64,000 nt of DNA from a bacterium D16-56 (lineage in GTDB: Bacteria > Bacillota > Clostridia > Lachnospirales > Lachnospiraceae), in the NCBI GenBank assembly GCA_003611875.1, contig RAYY01000022.1:27330-91329 (forward strand), given 5' to 3'. A model generated the notes under the pieces. It saw only the letters and a list, made by a program, of their open reading frames with translations. It searched no databases and had not been told where the DNA came from. This document shows positions 37,287-46,694 of this stretch, in pieces. Position numbers and translations under genes: made by a program. Each line of letters begins with the position of its first letter. Within the stretch, counting starts at the first letter, position 1.

Positions 37287-38420
37287 ATGATAAGAGAAAA
37301 TACAATCCGTGCTTTGGCTTCCGTTTTATTGACAGCCTCAGTGCTGATTCTTTCCATAACATTCCTTCTTTTAAAAAAACAGGAATTTTCTGAAAACGAA
37401 AATCGGTATTTAGAGCCGCTTCCTGCCCTTACTTGGGAGTCTGTGAAAAGCGGACAATATATGGAGAATATAAATTCCTATCTCTGCGATCATTTCCCCT
37501 TTCGAGATTTTTTTATCGGCCTGAAGACCAGAACAGAAATTACTCTGGGAAGGAGAGAAATCAATCAGGTTTTTATTGGCAGGGATGGTTATTTGATTGA
37601 AAAATATCAAAAGCCTGTGAATACAGAGCAAATTTCCCGGACATTAAAGACCTTTGGAGAAAAGGAAGAACTGACGGGAAAAGAGCTTCATCTAATGTTA
37701 GTGCCTACTGCTATTTATACCTACAAAAACAAGCTTCCCGAATTTGCGCCGGCTGCGGACCAGATGGAAACCGCAGAGAAGATCTATCAGGATTCGGGCC
37801 TTTTGTCGATTGACTGCAGTCAGGATTTGCTGGCACATCAGCAGGACGGGCAGCTTTATTATCGGACTGATCATCATTGGACTACTTACGGGGCCTATGT
37901 GGGATATCTGGCTTTTTGTCGGGAGAAAGGGCTTGTACCGGTATCTTTGGATGAATTGGAGGCCGAGACAGCAGCAGAAGATTTTTGTGGGACTATTTAT
38001 TCCAAGGTGAACGATTATAGTCAGAAGGGGGATAAGATTACGATTTATCGGAATCCGTCTGATAAGCTGACTGTGTATTATGAGGATACTAAAGAGACTA
38101 CTGACAGTCTTTATAATTTGAAATATGCCCGCAAAAAAGATAAATACTCACTATTTTTGGATAACCTTCATCCTTTGATTGAGATTACTAATGAGAATGC
38201 AGAGTCGGAAAGAGAGTTGGTTCTGATTAAGGACAGTTATGCTAATTCTATAACTCCGTTTTTGGCACATCATTTTAAAAAGATTTATGTGTTTGATACC
38301 CGGTATTATAAGTGGGGTCCGTCCAGCTTTATAAAAGGACATGAGGGAATAACAGATGTGCTGATTCTTTATAACATGAATACTGTGGATACAGATTTGG
38401 GGATTCGGGGTATCTATTAA
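37287..38420 (+). CDS. DHHW-family (AlgJ/X-like) SGNH protein
   Basis: This 377-residue protein has an N-terminal membrane anchor (about residues 10-32), then FSENENRYLEPLPALT, a typical start of the DHHW family, and the eponymous YYRTDHHWTTYGAYVGY near residue 195. IKDSYANSITPFLAHHFKKIY near 315 supplies the serine. Like AlgJ/AlgX it probably acetylates an extracellular polysaccharide together with the MBOAT protein. It is the last gene of the cassette. Confidence 0.9.
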   Translation: MIRENTIRALASVLLTASVLILSITFLLLKKQEFSENENRYLEPLPALTWESVKSGQYMENINSYLCDHFPFRDFFIGLKTRTEITLGRREINQVFIGRDGYLIEKYQKPVNTEQISRTLKTFGEKEELTGKELHLMLVPTAIYTYKNKLPEFAPAADQMETAEKIYQDSGLLSIDCSQDLLAHQQDGQLYYRTDHHWTTYGAYVGYLAFCREKGLVPVSLDELEAETAAEDFCGTIYSKVNDYSQKGDKITIYRNPSDKLTVYYEDTKETTDSLYNLKYARKKDKYSLFLDNLHPLIEITNENAESERELVLIKDSYANSITPFLAHHFKKIYVFDTRYYKWGPSSFIKGHEGITDVLILYNMNTVDTDLGIRGIY

Positions 38421-38547
38421 AATATGTTATGCATGGCTGGATATCCTGTCTTTTAGTCAGACATTTGTGGACAAAAAAAGCCTTTCCCATTCACATCTCA
38501 CTCATCCAAAGGATTTGTTGAAAGAATTGAAGCAGTATAAAAAGTGA

Positions 38548-38576
38548 TTGATGGACGAAAAAAAATGTGGTATACT
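38548..38576 (+). promoter_or_regulatory. Promoter of the 41-residue membrane protein gene
   Basis: TTGATG (38548-38553), a 17-base spacer and TATACT (38571-38576). Transcription would start near 38583, giving a leader of about 195 bases. Confidence 0.65.
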
Positions 38577-38598
38577 TTTTGATAAAAGTGGCACTCAA

Positions 38599-38677
38599 GA
38601 GTATAGTTATTTGCCAAATGATTAGGGATTGTCCTGAAAATAAGAATATGTCGGCAAGTCATTTGCTCACGGGTATA
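38599..38677 (+). promoter_or_regulatory. Structured leader element (copy B, related to fabH leader)
   Basis: This stretch aligns over about 80 bases with the fabH leader element (15955-15874 on the minus strand), sharing TTATTTGCCAAATGATT near the 5' side and GGCAA-N-TCATTT near the 3' side. CAAATGATT (38615-38623) pairs with AGTCATTTG (38657-38665). A second hairpin (AATATC...GATATT) follows at about 38705-38733. Confidence 0.5.
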
Positions 38678-38779
38678 TTTTGGGTCGTATAAGAGTCGTC
38701 AATGAATATCTGCCGGAATGCCAGGATATTGGTTTTTGGAAATCGAGGTAGAGTACTGGCGGGAAACAGGAGGAGAACA

Positions 38780-38905
38780 ATGGAAATCATGTATTTTATG
38801 GGCGGTGTGCTGTTGGTGATTATATTTGCGGTGGTTGCTACCGTGACAACCGTGGCGACTGCTGCTGCTGCTATAACCATGGAAGAAGACGAAGAAGAAG
38901 ATTGA
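38780..38905 (+). CDS. 41-residue membrane protein with acidic tail
   Basis: This short frame starts MEIMYFMGG, continues with one hydrophobic helix of about 24 residues (VLLVIIFAVVATVTTVATAA) and ends in the acidic tail MEEDEEED. The ATG at 38780 has a near-perfect AGGAGG seven bases upstream, a promoter with a structured leader stands before it and a terminator follows at about 38995. The frame extends 26 codons upstream but over the leader. I know no named family. A small membrane regulator or transporter subunit is possible but not shown. Confidence 0.7.
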   Translation: MEIMYFMGGVLLVIIFAVVATVTTVATAAAAITMEEDEEED

Positions 38906-38994
38906 TGGAAGAAGGTCCGGCCGTGCTTTTGAGAGTTAAAAGTGTAGTAAGATATGGCATGGGGCTTGTTTTCTGTATGAAGATTAAGTGTGTG

Positions 38995-39028
38995 AAAGGC
39001 TATGGACAATGTTGTGTCTATAGCCTTT
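38995..39028 (+). terminator. Terminator after the small membrane protein gene
   Basis: AAAGGCTAT and ATAGCCTTT, with GACA/TGTC continuing the stem inside, are followed by TTTTTGAC. It has the form of a Rho-independent terminator. Confidence 0.75.
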
Positions 39029-39111
39029 TTGACAAAAAGTATTGGTGAATTTAGATCATTTCTTTTGAAGCTCTTATGCTTCAGAATTCCTTCCCATGAA
39101 TGGGAGCGTTA

Positions 39112-40923
39112 TTACAGTTCGTTTATTATCTCTGTTATTTCCATACTACGCATACGTTTTGACGGCGCGTAAACCGCAACAATGATCGTTGCCAAAACGA
39201 ATAAAAGTATTCCCAAAAGAGGAACAGCAGGTACATTCCAGACAGCATAGCTAAAGTGAGATGCAATCAGAATGTGATAAAGCCATTTACTTATCAAAAG
39301 ACCAATGGTGCAGCCAACAGTGCAACCAGTTGCAGCATAAGTAAATGCTTCGGCAACTATCATTTTGGTAATTTGATGTCCATCCATTCCGACTGCCCGC
39401 ATTGCCCCATATTGTTTTATTCTTGCATATACACTCATGGAAATGTTGTTGATAATGTTCAACGCTGCAACCAACGTGACTACAGCTAAAAATCCATACA
39501 CACAGAGCACAAATGCTGTATATGTGCCTGTGGTACGCTCATCGCGTTTATCTTGAAAAATACAATTTTTATCTAAGATACTGCTGATCGCGGTTATTTC
39601 CTCATCAGTTATATCGTCTGCTGTCTGCGCCATAAGAAGCGAATAATCAGTTATACCGGTTAGACGGATAAAAGTTTCGCCGGAAGTAATGAGAGTGATT
39701 TTACCATTAGTAAGTCCGTCATTGCTAAAAGGGTCATATTTTAATAAACCAGCTATTTCGAGTTCTTCATTTTTGATCCATATCCTATCTCCGATTTTTA
39801 ATGTGCTGTCTTTATCCCAGGTGGCAATTATATAACTGCTGTTACCAGATACCTTTGAAATATCACTGCCTTTTTTGAGAATTTCATCTTTTGAAAGGCA
39901 CTTTAATTCAAATTCATCATAAGAAATCATGTCAATCATACATGATGTTCCCTTATTTTTATCCATTGTCGCGGGAACATCTAAAATACTTCTGCGTCCA
40001 AAAATGCGTTTTATGCCCGGCATGCTGTTTATGGTATCAAGCAGTTCGTTATCGATCGAATTGGAGTTGTCGCTGCTTGAAATGCTGATATCAGCGGTAC
40101 TTGATGATTGCGGCATCAGGTAGTTGACAAAATCTATTAACACCAAAAAACTTAAAAACAATATGATGCTAAGTGCGAAGGAGCCTGTCATAAGCATTAG
40201 ATTTTTCTTTGCTGATATTGCATGATGAATGCCAAGAGCTGTTTCGATTTTGAAAATGTGTGTATTTATTGTATGATGCGGTTTTTGAGGATTTTCCAAA
40301 TTTCCTGTAACCGCTGTAACAGGAGATACTTTTGCAGCTCGTTTTGCAGGAGAACTTGCTGCAAGCAGCACTGTAGTAATACCTACGACAACTCCGCTAA
40401 TAATCCCTATTATGCTAATGCCAAAAAGGGGTATACCAGAAAATTCTTCGCCGACAAGAAAACGTAAAGCAGCGCATAGCCCCCATGTGAATACAATTCC
40501 GAGTATAACACCTAATGGAATAGCCGTTTTACACCAATTCAAAGCTTCCAATCTTACAAAACGAATAATCTGTTCCTTACTCATTCCAATACAGCGCATC
40601 ATTCCGAAAAACTTTGTCCTTTGGACTACATTGGTGTTTATCGTGCTGGAAATCATTAAGACACCTGCAATCAGTACCAATATAAATAGAACCATTGCCG
40701 TTAGAAACAGGGTTTGTGCCATTGTGCTACTAAGCATGTCTTGGTATGTCAGATTTTCATGTTTTTCCAATAACCTTGTCCGTTCTATTTGAACGCCTAT
40801 GTCAGCCATGCTGAAAATAGAGGTTACTAAGAAAACAGCAAATATAATACATAATAACGTCATGCGGTTCTGTCGTTTTCGTACCTTTGCAGAAAGCGGA
40901 ATAAGACTGAGATAGCTTTTCAT
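39112..40923 (-). CDS. FtsX-type ABC transporter permease
   Basis: The 603-residue protein has an N-terminal membrane segment, two FtsX/MacB-like domains (TMs at about 55-200 and at about 470-590) and an extracytoplasmic region of about 200 residues between them. Motifs such as [22 protein letters not shown] and [23 protein letters not shown] are the typical coupling loops of this family. It overlaps the ATPase gene by four bases. With the two-component system upstream it forms an antimicrobial-peptide sensing/detoxification-like module; the substrate is unknown. Confidence 0.88.
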   Translation of the reverse strand: MKSYLSLIPLSAKVRKRQNRMTLLCIIFAVFLVTSIFSMADIGVQIERTRLLEKHENLTYQDMLSSTMAQTLFLTAMVLFILVLIAGVLMISSTINTNVVQRTKFFGMMRCIGMSKEQIIRFVRLEALNWCKTAIPLGVILGIVFTWGLCAALRFLVGEEFSGIPLFGISIIGIISGVVVGITTVLLAASSPAKRAAKVSPVTAVTGNLENPQKPHHTINTHIFKIETALGIHHAISAKKNLMLMTGSFALSIILFLSFLVLIDFVNYLMPQSSSTADISISSSDNSNSIDNELLDTINSMPGIKRIFGRRSILDVPATMDKNKGTSCMIDMISYDEFELKCLSKDEILKKGSDISKVSGNSSYIIATWDKDSTLKIGDRIWIKNEELEIAGLLKYDPFSNDGLTNGKITLITSGETFIRLTGITDYSLLMAQTADDITDEEITAISSILDKNCIFQDKRDERTTGTYTAFVLCVYGFLAVVTLVAALNIINNISMSVYARIKQYGAMRAVGMDGHQITKMIVAEAFTYAATGCTVGCTIGLLISKWLYHILIASHFSYAVWNVPAVPLLGILLFVLATIIVAVYAPSKRMRSMEITEIINEL

Positions 40924-41603
40924 TCGCGGTACCTCCCTAAATCCGTAAGTACGCCATCTGACACCTGCAATACCCTGTCTGCGGTTTGTGCAATGCTGCG
41001 GCTATGGGTAATCATAATAATGGTCTGTTCATATTTTTTAGATGCTTCTTTCAGCAAAGCAATTACTTCGCTGCTGTTTCGTGTGTCAAGATTTCCAGTA
41101 GGTTCGTCCGCAAGAATAAGAGACGGGTGTGTAATAAGGGCACGTCCAATTGCCACACGTTGCTGCTGGCCTCCGGATAACTGACTCGGCAGATGATTGC
41201 GGCGTTCTTGCAGATTAAGTACTGTAAGCAGTTCCTCCAAATACTTTTTATCTGGCTTTTGGTAGTCAAGCAGTACCGGGAAAATGATGTTCTGTTCAAC
41301 GGTTAATTCTGGAACAAGATTAAATGCCTGAAAGATAAATCCGATATTTCTCCGTCGGAAAATGGTAAGCTTTCGGTCATTCATGGCGAAAATATCTGTG
41401 CCGCCTATAACTACTTTGCCGGACGCAGGTGTGTCAAGTGCGCCGATCATATTAAGAAGAGTACTCTTTCCGGAGCCGGATTCTCCAATGATAGCCACAT
41501 ATTCGCCCCTTGGAACGGAAAAGCTGACCTTTTTTAATGCGTGTACGGCAGCTTCTCCGCTGCCATAAGTCTTACAGAGATTCTTGACTTCTAATAAGTC
41601 CAT
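40920..41603 (-). CDS. ABC transporter ATPase of MacB/LolD type
   Basis: The protein is 227 residues with Walker [10 protein letters not shown] near residues 39-47, signature [16 protein letters not shown] near 142-157 and Walker [13 protein letters not shown] near 162-173. This compact type always works with FtsX-like permeases. It is preceded by a 72-base gap holding two tandem 22-24-base repeats that may bind the response regulator. Confidence 0.92.
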   Translation of the reverse strand: MDLLEVKNLCKTYGSGEAAVHALKKVSFSVPRGEYVAIIGESGSGKSTLLNMIGALDTPASGKVVIGGTDIFAMNDRKLTIFRRRNIGFIFQAFNLVPELTVEQNIIFPVLLDYQKPDKKYLEELLTVLNLQERRNHLPSQLSGGQQQRVAIGRALITHPSLILADEPTGNLDTRNSSEVIALLKEASKKYEQTIIMITHSRSIAQTADRVLQVSDGVLTDLGRYRE

Positions 41604-41634
41604 TGTATTAATACCCCTTTCTGTTTTGATAGCT

Positions 41635-41680
41635 CCAATATAACAAAGGAATCCTACACCAATATTACAAAGATCCTACA
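41635..41680 (-). promoter_or_regulatory. Tandem direct repeats before the ABC genes
   Basis: Two adjacent copies, 41635-41658 and 41659-41680, share CCAATAT-T/A-ACAAAG...ATCCTACA (plus-strand reading), differing by a two-base gap and one substitution. They begin inside the 3' end of the histidine kinase gene and lie just before the ATPase start, the right place for response-regulator binding. Confidence 0.5.
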
Positions 41681-42716
41681 ATTTTGTAGGAATTAAAAAA
41701 TTGATTGTGAAAGAGGTACCTCTGTTTAACGAGCTGTCTGATTCAATCGTTCCGTTATGGGCTTCTACAATTGCCTTTGTAAGCGGCAGCCCAAGACCAA
41801 TACCTTGTGTATCTTTAGAAAAACGGCTTCGGTAAAAGCGTTTGAAAATATGGTGTAAATCTTCCGGGCATATGCCGCTGCCATTATCCTCCACGGAAAT
41901 CTGGACAACAGAAGCAAATGCCTGCCACTTAATATGGATCAAGTCACCCTTTTTGGTGTGGTCAAGGGCATTTTTGACAAGGTTGCTGATCGCTTCGATT
42001 ATCCAGTTACGGTCACATAAAAATGTAATTGCCTTACTGCCTGATAAATAAATTGTTTTTCCCTCCTGTTCAGCGCGGAATAAAAAATGCTGCTTTACAT
42101 TTTCTGCAAGCTCGGATACATTTTCTAATGACTTCTCCAATGTAATCATGCCGGCATCCAGCTTTGTGATTTTCAAAAGATTTTGTACCAGTATTTCTAT
42201 GCGGTCAAGCTCCTGCTCGGAAAGTTGACTAAATTTCTGTATATTTGGGAGTTCCTTTGTTTCTTCCTGTATAATGCCGTTGTAAATATTAAGAGCAGCA
42301 AGGGGGGTTTTTAGCTGATGGGAAATATCGGATATGGTATTTCGCAAAAACTCTTTTGCATTTTTTTCACTTTCACTGTGGGCATTTAAGATAGCAACTA
42401 AAGAGTTTACTTCGTGGAATAGTCTGTATAGCTTGCCCTCATCGTTACACTCAATGGTAATTTCTTTATTGCCGGATATATATTCTGTAATCTGTGATAT
42501 GGCATTTTCCATAATTTTGTGCTGTTCCCTGAAATATCCATAGCAGAGCACCAAGATAGCAGCCGTCATACACAGACTGCAAATTATAATATAATACGCC
42601 GCATTTCCCACTTTAGAGCCAGCTAATAGCATTGAAATCAGTGTAAAAGCCAGAACACATAATAAGATACTAATAAAGAGATTTTTTATTTTTTTGTTTA
42701 CAAATATTTTCACCAT
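41676..42716 (-). CDS. Sensor histidine kinase
   Basis: The protein has 346 residues with two N-terminal membrane helices (about 14-33 and 40-60) and almost no external loop. It continues with a HAMP-like linker, the phospho-acceptor box DISHQLKTPLAAL near residue 132 and an HATPase domain with NLVKNALDH, VEDNGSGI and GIGLGLPL. The short loop suggests sensing within the membrane or via the ABC permease. The start is uncertain: TTG 42725 would overlap the regulator gene by four bases; ATG 42716 is used here. Confidence 0.88.
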   Translation of the reverse strand: MVKIFVNKKIKNLFISILLCVLAFTLISMLLAGSKVGNAAYYIIICSLCMTAAILVLCYGYFREQHKIMENAISQITEYISGNKEITIECNDEGKLYRLFHEVNSLVAILNAHSESEKNAKEFLRNTISDISHQLKTPLAALNIYNGIIQEETKELPNIQKFSQLSEQELDRIEILVQNLLKITKLDAGMITLEKSLENVSELAENVKQHFLFRAEQEGKTIYLSGSKAITFLCDRNWIIEAISNLVKNALDHTKKGDLIHIKWQAFASVVQISVEDNGSGICPEDLHHIFKRFYRSRFSKDTQGIGLGLPLTKAIVEAHNGTIESDSSLNRGTSFTINFLIPTKL

Positions 42717-42721
42717 ACACC

Positions 42722-43408
42722 TCAAGCTTCTTCATTCCATTTATAGCCCATACCACGAACCGTAACAATTCGTTTCGGTTCTCCCGGATTATCTTCAATT
42801 TTTGTCCGGAGTCTGCGGATATATACGGAAACGGAATTGTTATCTATATAGCTTTCATTACAATCCCATAGTTTTCCTAAGATCTGTTCTGAGGAAAGTA
42901 TATGGCCGGGATTTTCCATAAACAGGCATAACAATTTATATTCACTTGCCGTCAATGCAAGCAGCTTTCCCTGCTTATAAGCCTCCCCTTTCAGAAGATT
43001 AATATTTACATCATGGGAGCTTAATTCTGTAACAACAGTATTAAAATTTTCGCTCCTGCGAAGAAGCGCGTTGATTTTTGACAGAAATACAGCTAATTTA
43101 AAAGGCTTTGTTATATAATCGTCGCCTCCAATATCAAGTCCCATAATAATATCTGTTTCTTCGTCAGCGGCAGTCAGGAATATAATAGGCACTTTTGAGA
43201 TCCGGCGTATCTTTTTACAAAAATCAAATCCGGAGCCATCCGGAAGCGATACATCCAGAATAACTAAATCATATTTTTTGCTGGTCCATATTTTGTCAGC
43301 TTCCAGTGTAGTGCGGGCAACTTCTATCTCGTATCCCTGCTTTTTTATAGCGAAGGAAAGTCCATTAATTAAACTCAAATCGTCTTCCAGTAAAAAAAGC
43401 CGTTTCAT
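42722..43408 (-). CDS. OmpR-family response regulator
   Basis: This 228-residue protein has a receiver domain with acidic pocket LLEDD, phospho-acceptor Asp in LVILDVSLPDGSG near residue 52 and Lys in DDYITKPF near 101, followed by a winged-helix DNA-binding domain (DNNSVSVYIRRLRTKIEDN). It is the first gene of the leftward module regulator-kinase-ATPase-permease. Its likely target is the ABC promoter with tandem repeats. Confidence 0.93.
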   Translation of the reverse strand: MKRLFLLEDDLSLINGLSFAIKKQGYEIEVARTTLEADKIWTSKKYDLVILDVSLPDGSGFDFCKKIRRISKVPIIFLTAADEETDIIMGLDIGGDDYITKPFKLAVFLSKINALLRRSENFNTVVTELSSHDVNINLLKGEAYKQGKLLALTASEYKLLCLFMENPGHILSSEQILGKLWDCNESYIDNNSVSVYIRRLRTKIEDNPGEPKRIVTVRGMGYKWNEEA

Positions 43409-43576
43409 TGGTTATTCCCATCCTCTTTATAAATTATAAATTTCAAATTATTATCTGCTTTATAATATAAATCAACCACAGTCAATTTCCAACTTTTTCT
43501 TTTATACTTATTATAATTTGTTAAAATACTAACATATTATGCTTTTTATTATAGCAGATCTATTCTGTTTTTCCAT

Positions 43577-43795
43577 TTATTTAAATATTTTACGAATGGC
43601 TTTTTTACATCTGGACAAGAGTAGGTAGAGCAAAAACCAGCCTGCACAATGAATGCCAAGGATTATCATATCTTTACCAGCGGCTGCCATGGAAGAACCG
43701 CCAGACGCATGAATGACAGTCACTGTATTTCTGAGCGGAGTATTAATAATCAAATAAATTCGAAAATTCAGGACCTGAAAGAGCTCTTTATACAT
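43577..43795 (-). pseudogene. Possible C-terminal remnant of a membrane protein
   Basis: The frame ends in a hydrophobic helix and basic tail (AGWFLLYLLLSRCKKAIRKIF) preceded by TVTVIHASGGSSMAAAGKDM, which reads like the end of a larger permease. No ribosome site or good start was found in front of it. It may be a leftover from a deleted transporter gene, or noncoding. Low certainty. Confidence 0.3.
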
Positions 43796-43931
43796 AGAAA
43801 ATCTAAGAATTGGGCTAAAGTTATAGTGAAAACGGCTTTCTTAGGCAGATATTTTTTCTTTTTATATCCAAACACCGAAAAAAATAGATATTTCAGGTTG
43901 TCTGACAAAACGGGATCGATTAGTCATTAAA

Positions 43932-43956
43932 TTGTCACTTTTATTTGCTATAATGT
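43932..43956 (+). promoter_or_regulatory. Promoter-linked motif copy 1 (before response regulator)
   Basis: TTGTCACTTTTATTTGC followed by TATAAT. The same motif, with 22 of 25 bases identical, recurs before the ABC ATPase at 45877-45901. The -10 box is good but a standard -35 box is missing, as expected for a promoter activated by a bound regulator. Confidence 0.6.
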
Positions 43957-44007
43957 AATTTAAAGGTAGTCTGACTGCAGGCAAGTATGAAGGAAGGAAA
44001 ATGGGTT

Positions 44008-44679
44008 GTGGTTGATCTATATTATATTGAGGATGATTCTAATATTGCAGTTATGGTAAAAGAATATCTGGAGAAGAGGAACTTTAAGGTAACAATTTGC
44101 GTGACGATTGCACAGGCGAAGCAGTTATTAAAGGAGCATGTTCCAACCCTTGTTCTATTGGACTGGAACATGCCGGATGGTCATGGGGACAGCTTGTGCC
44201 AGTGGATTCGCAGGAAATGGAGAGAACTGCCTATTATTTTTCTCACAGTTCGTGGGGATTGTACGGATATTGTTTCGGGTTTTAAAAACGGTGCAGACGA
44301 CTATGTGGTGAAGCCATTTGAATTAGAGATACTACATTCAAGGATTTTGGCATTACTGCGCAGAACCGGCAATGTAGCAGAACAATATCTTTCTTGTGAC
44401 GGGATTTTGATTGACCAAAACCGCCATGCCGTTTTCTGTCATTCAGAAGAAATATTGTTAAGCACAGCAGAATATCAGTTGCTTTTGTATCTGATGAAGA
44501 ACAAGGGTAAAACGGTTGCCAGAGAAAAGATTTTGGAGCAGATATGGGATGTGAATGGCAGCTATGTGAATAATAATACATTAACCGTTACGATGAAACG
44601 GTTACGGGATAAGCTTTATCAGCCAAAGTGTCTGAAAACAGTCAGAAGTGTGGGGTACCGCATGGAGGATACGATATGA
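44008..44679 (+). CDS. OmpR-family response regulator
   Basis: The protein has about 223 residues. The receiver domain starts LYYIEDDSN, with phospho-acceptor Asp in LVLLDWNMPDGHG and Lys in DDYVVKPFE; the winged-helix domain ends in the C-terminal NNNTLTVTMKRLRDKL and GYRMED. I prefer the GTG at 44008, with GGAAGG about ten bases upstream and an N-terminus matching the family, over the ATG at 43987, which lacks a ribosome site and would add seven residues. It overlaps the kinase gene by four bases. Confidence 0.9.
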   Translation: MVDLYYIEDDSNIAVMVKEYLEKRNFKVTICVTIAQAKQLLKEHVPTLVLLDWNMPDGHGDSLCQWIRRKWRELPIIFLTVRGDCTDIVSGFKNGADDYVVKPFELEILHSRILALLRRTGNVAEQYLSCDGILIDQNRHAVFCHSEEILLSTAEYQLLLYLMKNKGKTVAREKILEQIWDVNGSYVNNNTLTVTMKRLRDKLYQPKCLKTVRSVGYRMEDTI

Positions 44680-45875
44680 GTGAAAAGAAATATAGGTTCG
44701 TCACTTTGGGTTTTGTATTTTCTGTCAGCTTGATTGCTGCCGCTGTTTCTGTTCTGTTTGTTTCATACCATTACAGCAGTATTCCGTTTGACTTGTTAAA
44801 TGCAGTTTGTGGCGAAGTGATGGAACAGAATCCTGAAACAAAAAAGATAATTTCTGCGGCATTAAAGGAATATACAGAAGGAAATCCTGACGGTGCAGCG
44901 GAAGAAGATGTGTTATCTGCATTGGGATACCGTATTTCTGATTTTTCAGGCCTCACCTGTGGACAGAATGTTTTGTTTGCGGTAACAGGTTTTATGACAG
45001 GAGTCCTGCTTTTTCTTTTTACTTTTTTCTATCGGAACAAAATGGAAGCCATGCGAATCCAGGCATTAGCGGAGTATCTGGAACAGGTGAATATCGGAAA
45101 GGCAGCCGTTCTGTCCACTTCCGGAGAGGATGATTTTTCTAAGCTGGAAGATGAAATCTATAAGACAGTGACATTTCTTTATCAAACGAAGGATTCAGCG
45201 GTACAGGCTAAGAATGATTTTGCGGAAAATCTGTCTAATATTGCACATCAGATCAAAACGCCGATTACAGCCATTTCCCTTTCTGTCCAAATGATGAAGC
45301 TTCAGATGATAGAGCAGAATATTGACAGTAAGCATCTGGAACAGATAGAAAAACAGCTTTTACGTCTGACTCATCTTGAGGAGGCTCTGCTGGTCTTATC
45401 CAGGATTGATGCCGGAACGTTATATTTACAAAGAGATGAGGTGGATGTTTTTACTCTTCTTGTCCTTGCAGCGGACAATCTGCAGGAGCTGTTTGCCGGT
45501 TCTGGTACTTCTGCTGATATACCGGAGCTGGGTGAGATGCTGGTAATTGCAGATTTGGACTGGACCATGGAGGCAGTGATGAATCTGATGAAAAACTGTA
45601 TGGAGCACAGTCCCGGGGGAACGATCCATTGTTCTTATGCACAGAATCCGCTTTATACAGAAATTCTGATATGGGATGATGGAGAAGGGTTTGCAAAAGA
45701 AGATATTCCTCACATCTTTGAGCGGTTTTACCGGGGGAAGAATGCAGGTGAGGGTGGTATTGGGATCGGGCTGGCTTTGTCGAAAGAGATGATAGAACGT
45801 CAGAATGGAACCATACGGGCAAAAAATAAGCCTGACGGCGGCGCTCTTTTTGAAATTCGTTTCTACAGTCACTGA
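44676..45875 (+). CDS. Sensor histidine kinase
   Basis: The 399-residue protein has a membrane helix at about 9-32, an external loop of about 70 residues, a second helix at about 98-118 and then a short linker. Next come the phospho-acceptor region NIAHQIKTPITAIS near residue 190 and an HATPase domain with NLMKNCMEH, WDDGEGF and GIGIGLAL. The start at the ATGA overlap with the regulator gene is clear. Together with the ABC genes it forms a second peptide-stress-type module. Confidence 0.9.
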   Translation: MSEKKYRFVTLGFVFSVSLIAAAVSVLFVSYHYSSIPFDLLNAVCGEVMEQNPETKKIISAALKEYTEGNPDGAAEEDVLSALGYRISDFSGLTCGQNVLFAVTGFMTGVLLFLFTFFYRNKMEAMRIQALAEYLEQVNIGKAAVLSTSGEDDFSKLEDEIYKTVTFLYQTKDSAVQAKNDFAENLSNIAHQIKTPITAISLSVQMMKLQMIEQNIDSKHLEQIEKQLLRLTHLEEALLVLSRIDAGTLYLQRDEVDVFTLLVLAADNLQELFAGSGTSADIPELGEMLVIADLDWTMEAVMNLMKNCMEHSPGGTIHCSYAQNPLYTEILIWDDGEGFAKEDIPHIFERFYRGKNAGEGGIGIGLALSKEMIERQNGTIRAKNKPDGGALFEIRFYSH

Positions 45876-45876
45876 G

Positions 45877-45901
45877 TTGTAACTTTCATTTGCTATACTG
45901 T
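45877..45901 (+). promoter_or_regulatory. Promoter-linked motif copy 2 (before ABC ATPase)
   Basis: TTGTAACTTTCATTTGC followed by TATACT, immediately after the kinase stop codon. It is the second copy of the motif at 43932-43956, placed 113 bases before the ATPase start. The pair suggests that the response regulator activates both its own operon and the transporter. Confidence 0.6.
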
Positions 45902-46013
45902 GAAAGACACAAGAACCAGTTTTCATGGAAACATGCGGGCAGATGAAACACCAGAAGGGTGTACCAGGATGCCTTGAAAAAACATGCAGGAAGATGAAAG
46001 GAGAAAATCAAAC

Positions 46014-46694
46014 ATGGAGATTTTAAAATGTGAGGGTGTCAGGAAGGTATATGGTACGGGGGAAAATCAGGTAACAGCTCTTAACGGGATTGACCTGTCA
46101 GTCAGCAAGGGAGAATTTGTGGCAATCGTCGGAGCATCCGGTTCCGGTAAGTCCACTCTGCTGCATATTCTTGGCAGTGTGGATAAGCCCACAGAAGGAA
46201 AGGTTATGATAGAGGGAACCGACCTTTCTAAACTAAACCAGACACAAGCAGCAATTTTCCGGCGCAGAAAGGTCGGGCTTGTATATCAGTTTTATAACCT
46301 GATTCCCACCCTTACGGTGCGGAAAAATATCCTCATGCCTCTTGCCCTTGACAGGAAAAAGCCTAATCAAGAATATTTCCAGAAGATTGTGAGCTCTCTT
46401 GGTATTGCAGACAGGCTTGAGGCTTTGCCGAACCAGTTATCTGGCGGCCAGCAGCAGAGGGCTGCCATTGCGCGTTCCCTGATCTACCGTCCGGCTTTGC
46501 TTCTGGCAGACGAGCCTACCGGAAACCTGGATCAGAAAAATTCCAAAGAGATTATTGACATCCTAAAGCTTGCGGGCCGCAATCTGGAGCAGACCATTCT
46601 ACTGATTACCCATGATGAAAAGGTGGCTTTGGAAGCACAGCGCATTATAACAATTGAAGATGGGCGTATTATCAGTGATGAGCGGCGGAGGTAA
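46014..46694 (+). CDS. ABC transporter ATPase of MacB/LolD type
   Basis: This 226-residue ATPase has Walker [10 protein letters not shown] near residues 38-46, signature [16 protein letters not shown] near 142-157 and Walker [13 protein letters not shown]. The start at 46014 has AAAGGAG ten bases upstream; the frame extends ten codons further. Its stop shares one base with the start of the permease gene (TAATG). Confidence 0.92.
   Translation: MEILKCEGVRKVYGTGENQVTALNGIDLSVSKGEFVAIVGASGSGKSTLLHILGSVDKPTEGKVMIEGTDLSKLNQTQAAIFRRRKVGLVYQFYNLIPTLTVRKNILMPLALDRKKPNQEYFQKIVSSLGIADRLEALPNQLSGGQQQRAAIARSLIYRPALLLADEPTGNLDQKNSKEIIDILKLAGRNLEQTILLITHDEKVALEAQRIITIEDGRIISDERRR

Larger units (their letters stand above)
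43409..43986. other. Divergent intergenic region between the two TCS-ABC modules
   Basis: About 580 bases, very A/T-rich. On the minus strand 43577-43795 has an open stretch of up to 72 codons (see separate entry). The plus-strand promoter region with a repeated motif lies at 43932-43956. Nothing else is recognised. Confidence 0.5.

Noticed and set aside
39112..43408. Calling this module BceRS-BceAB
   Set aside because: The permease has 603 residues with a layout unlike the classic ten-helix BceB, so only the general ABC/two-component class is supported.
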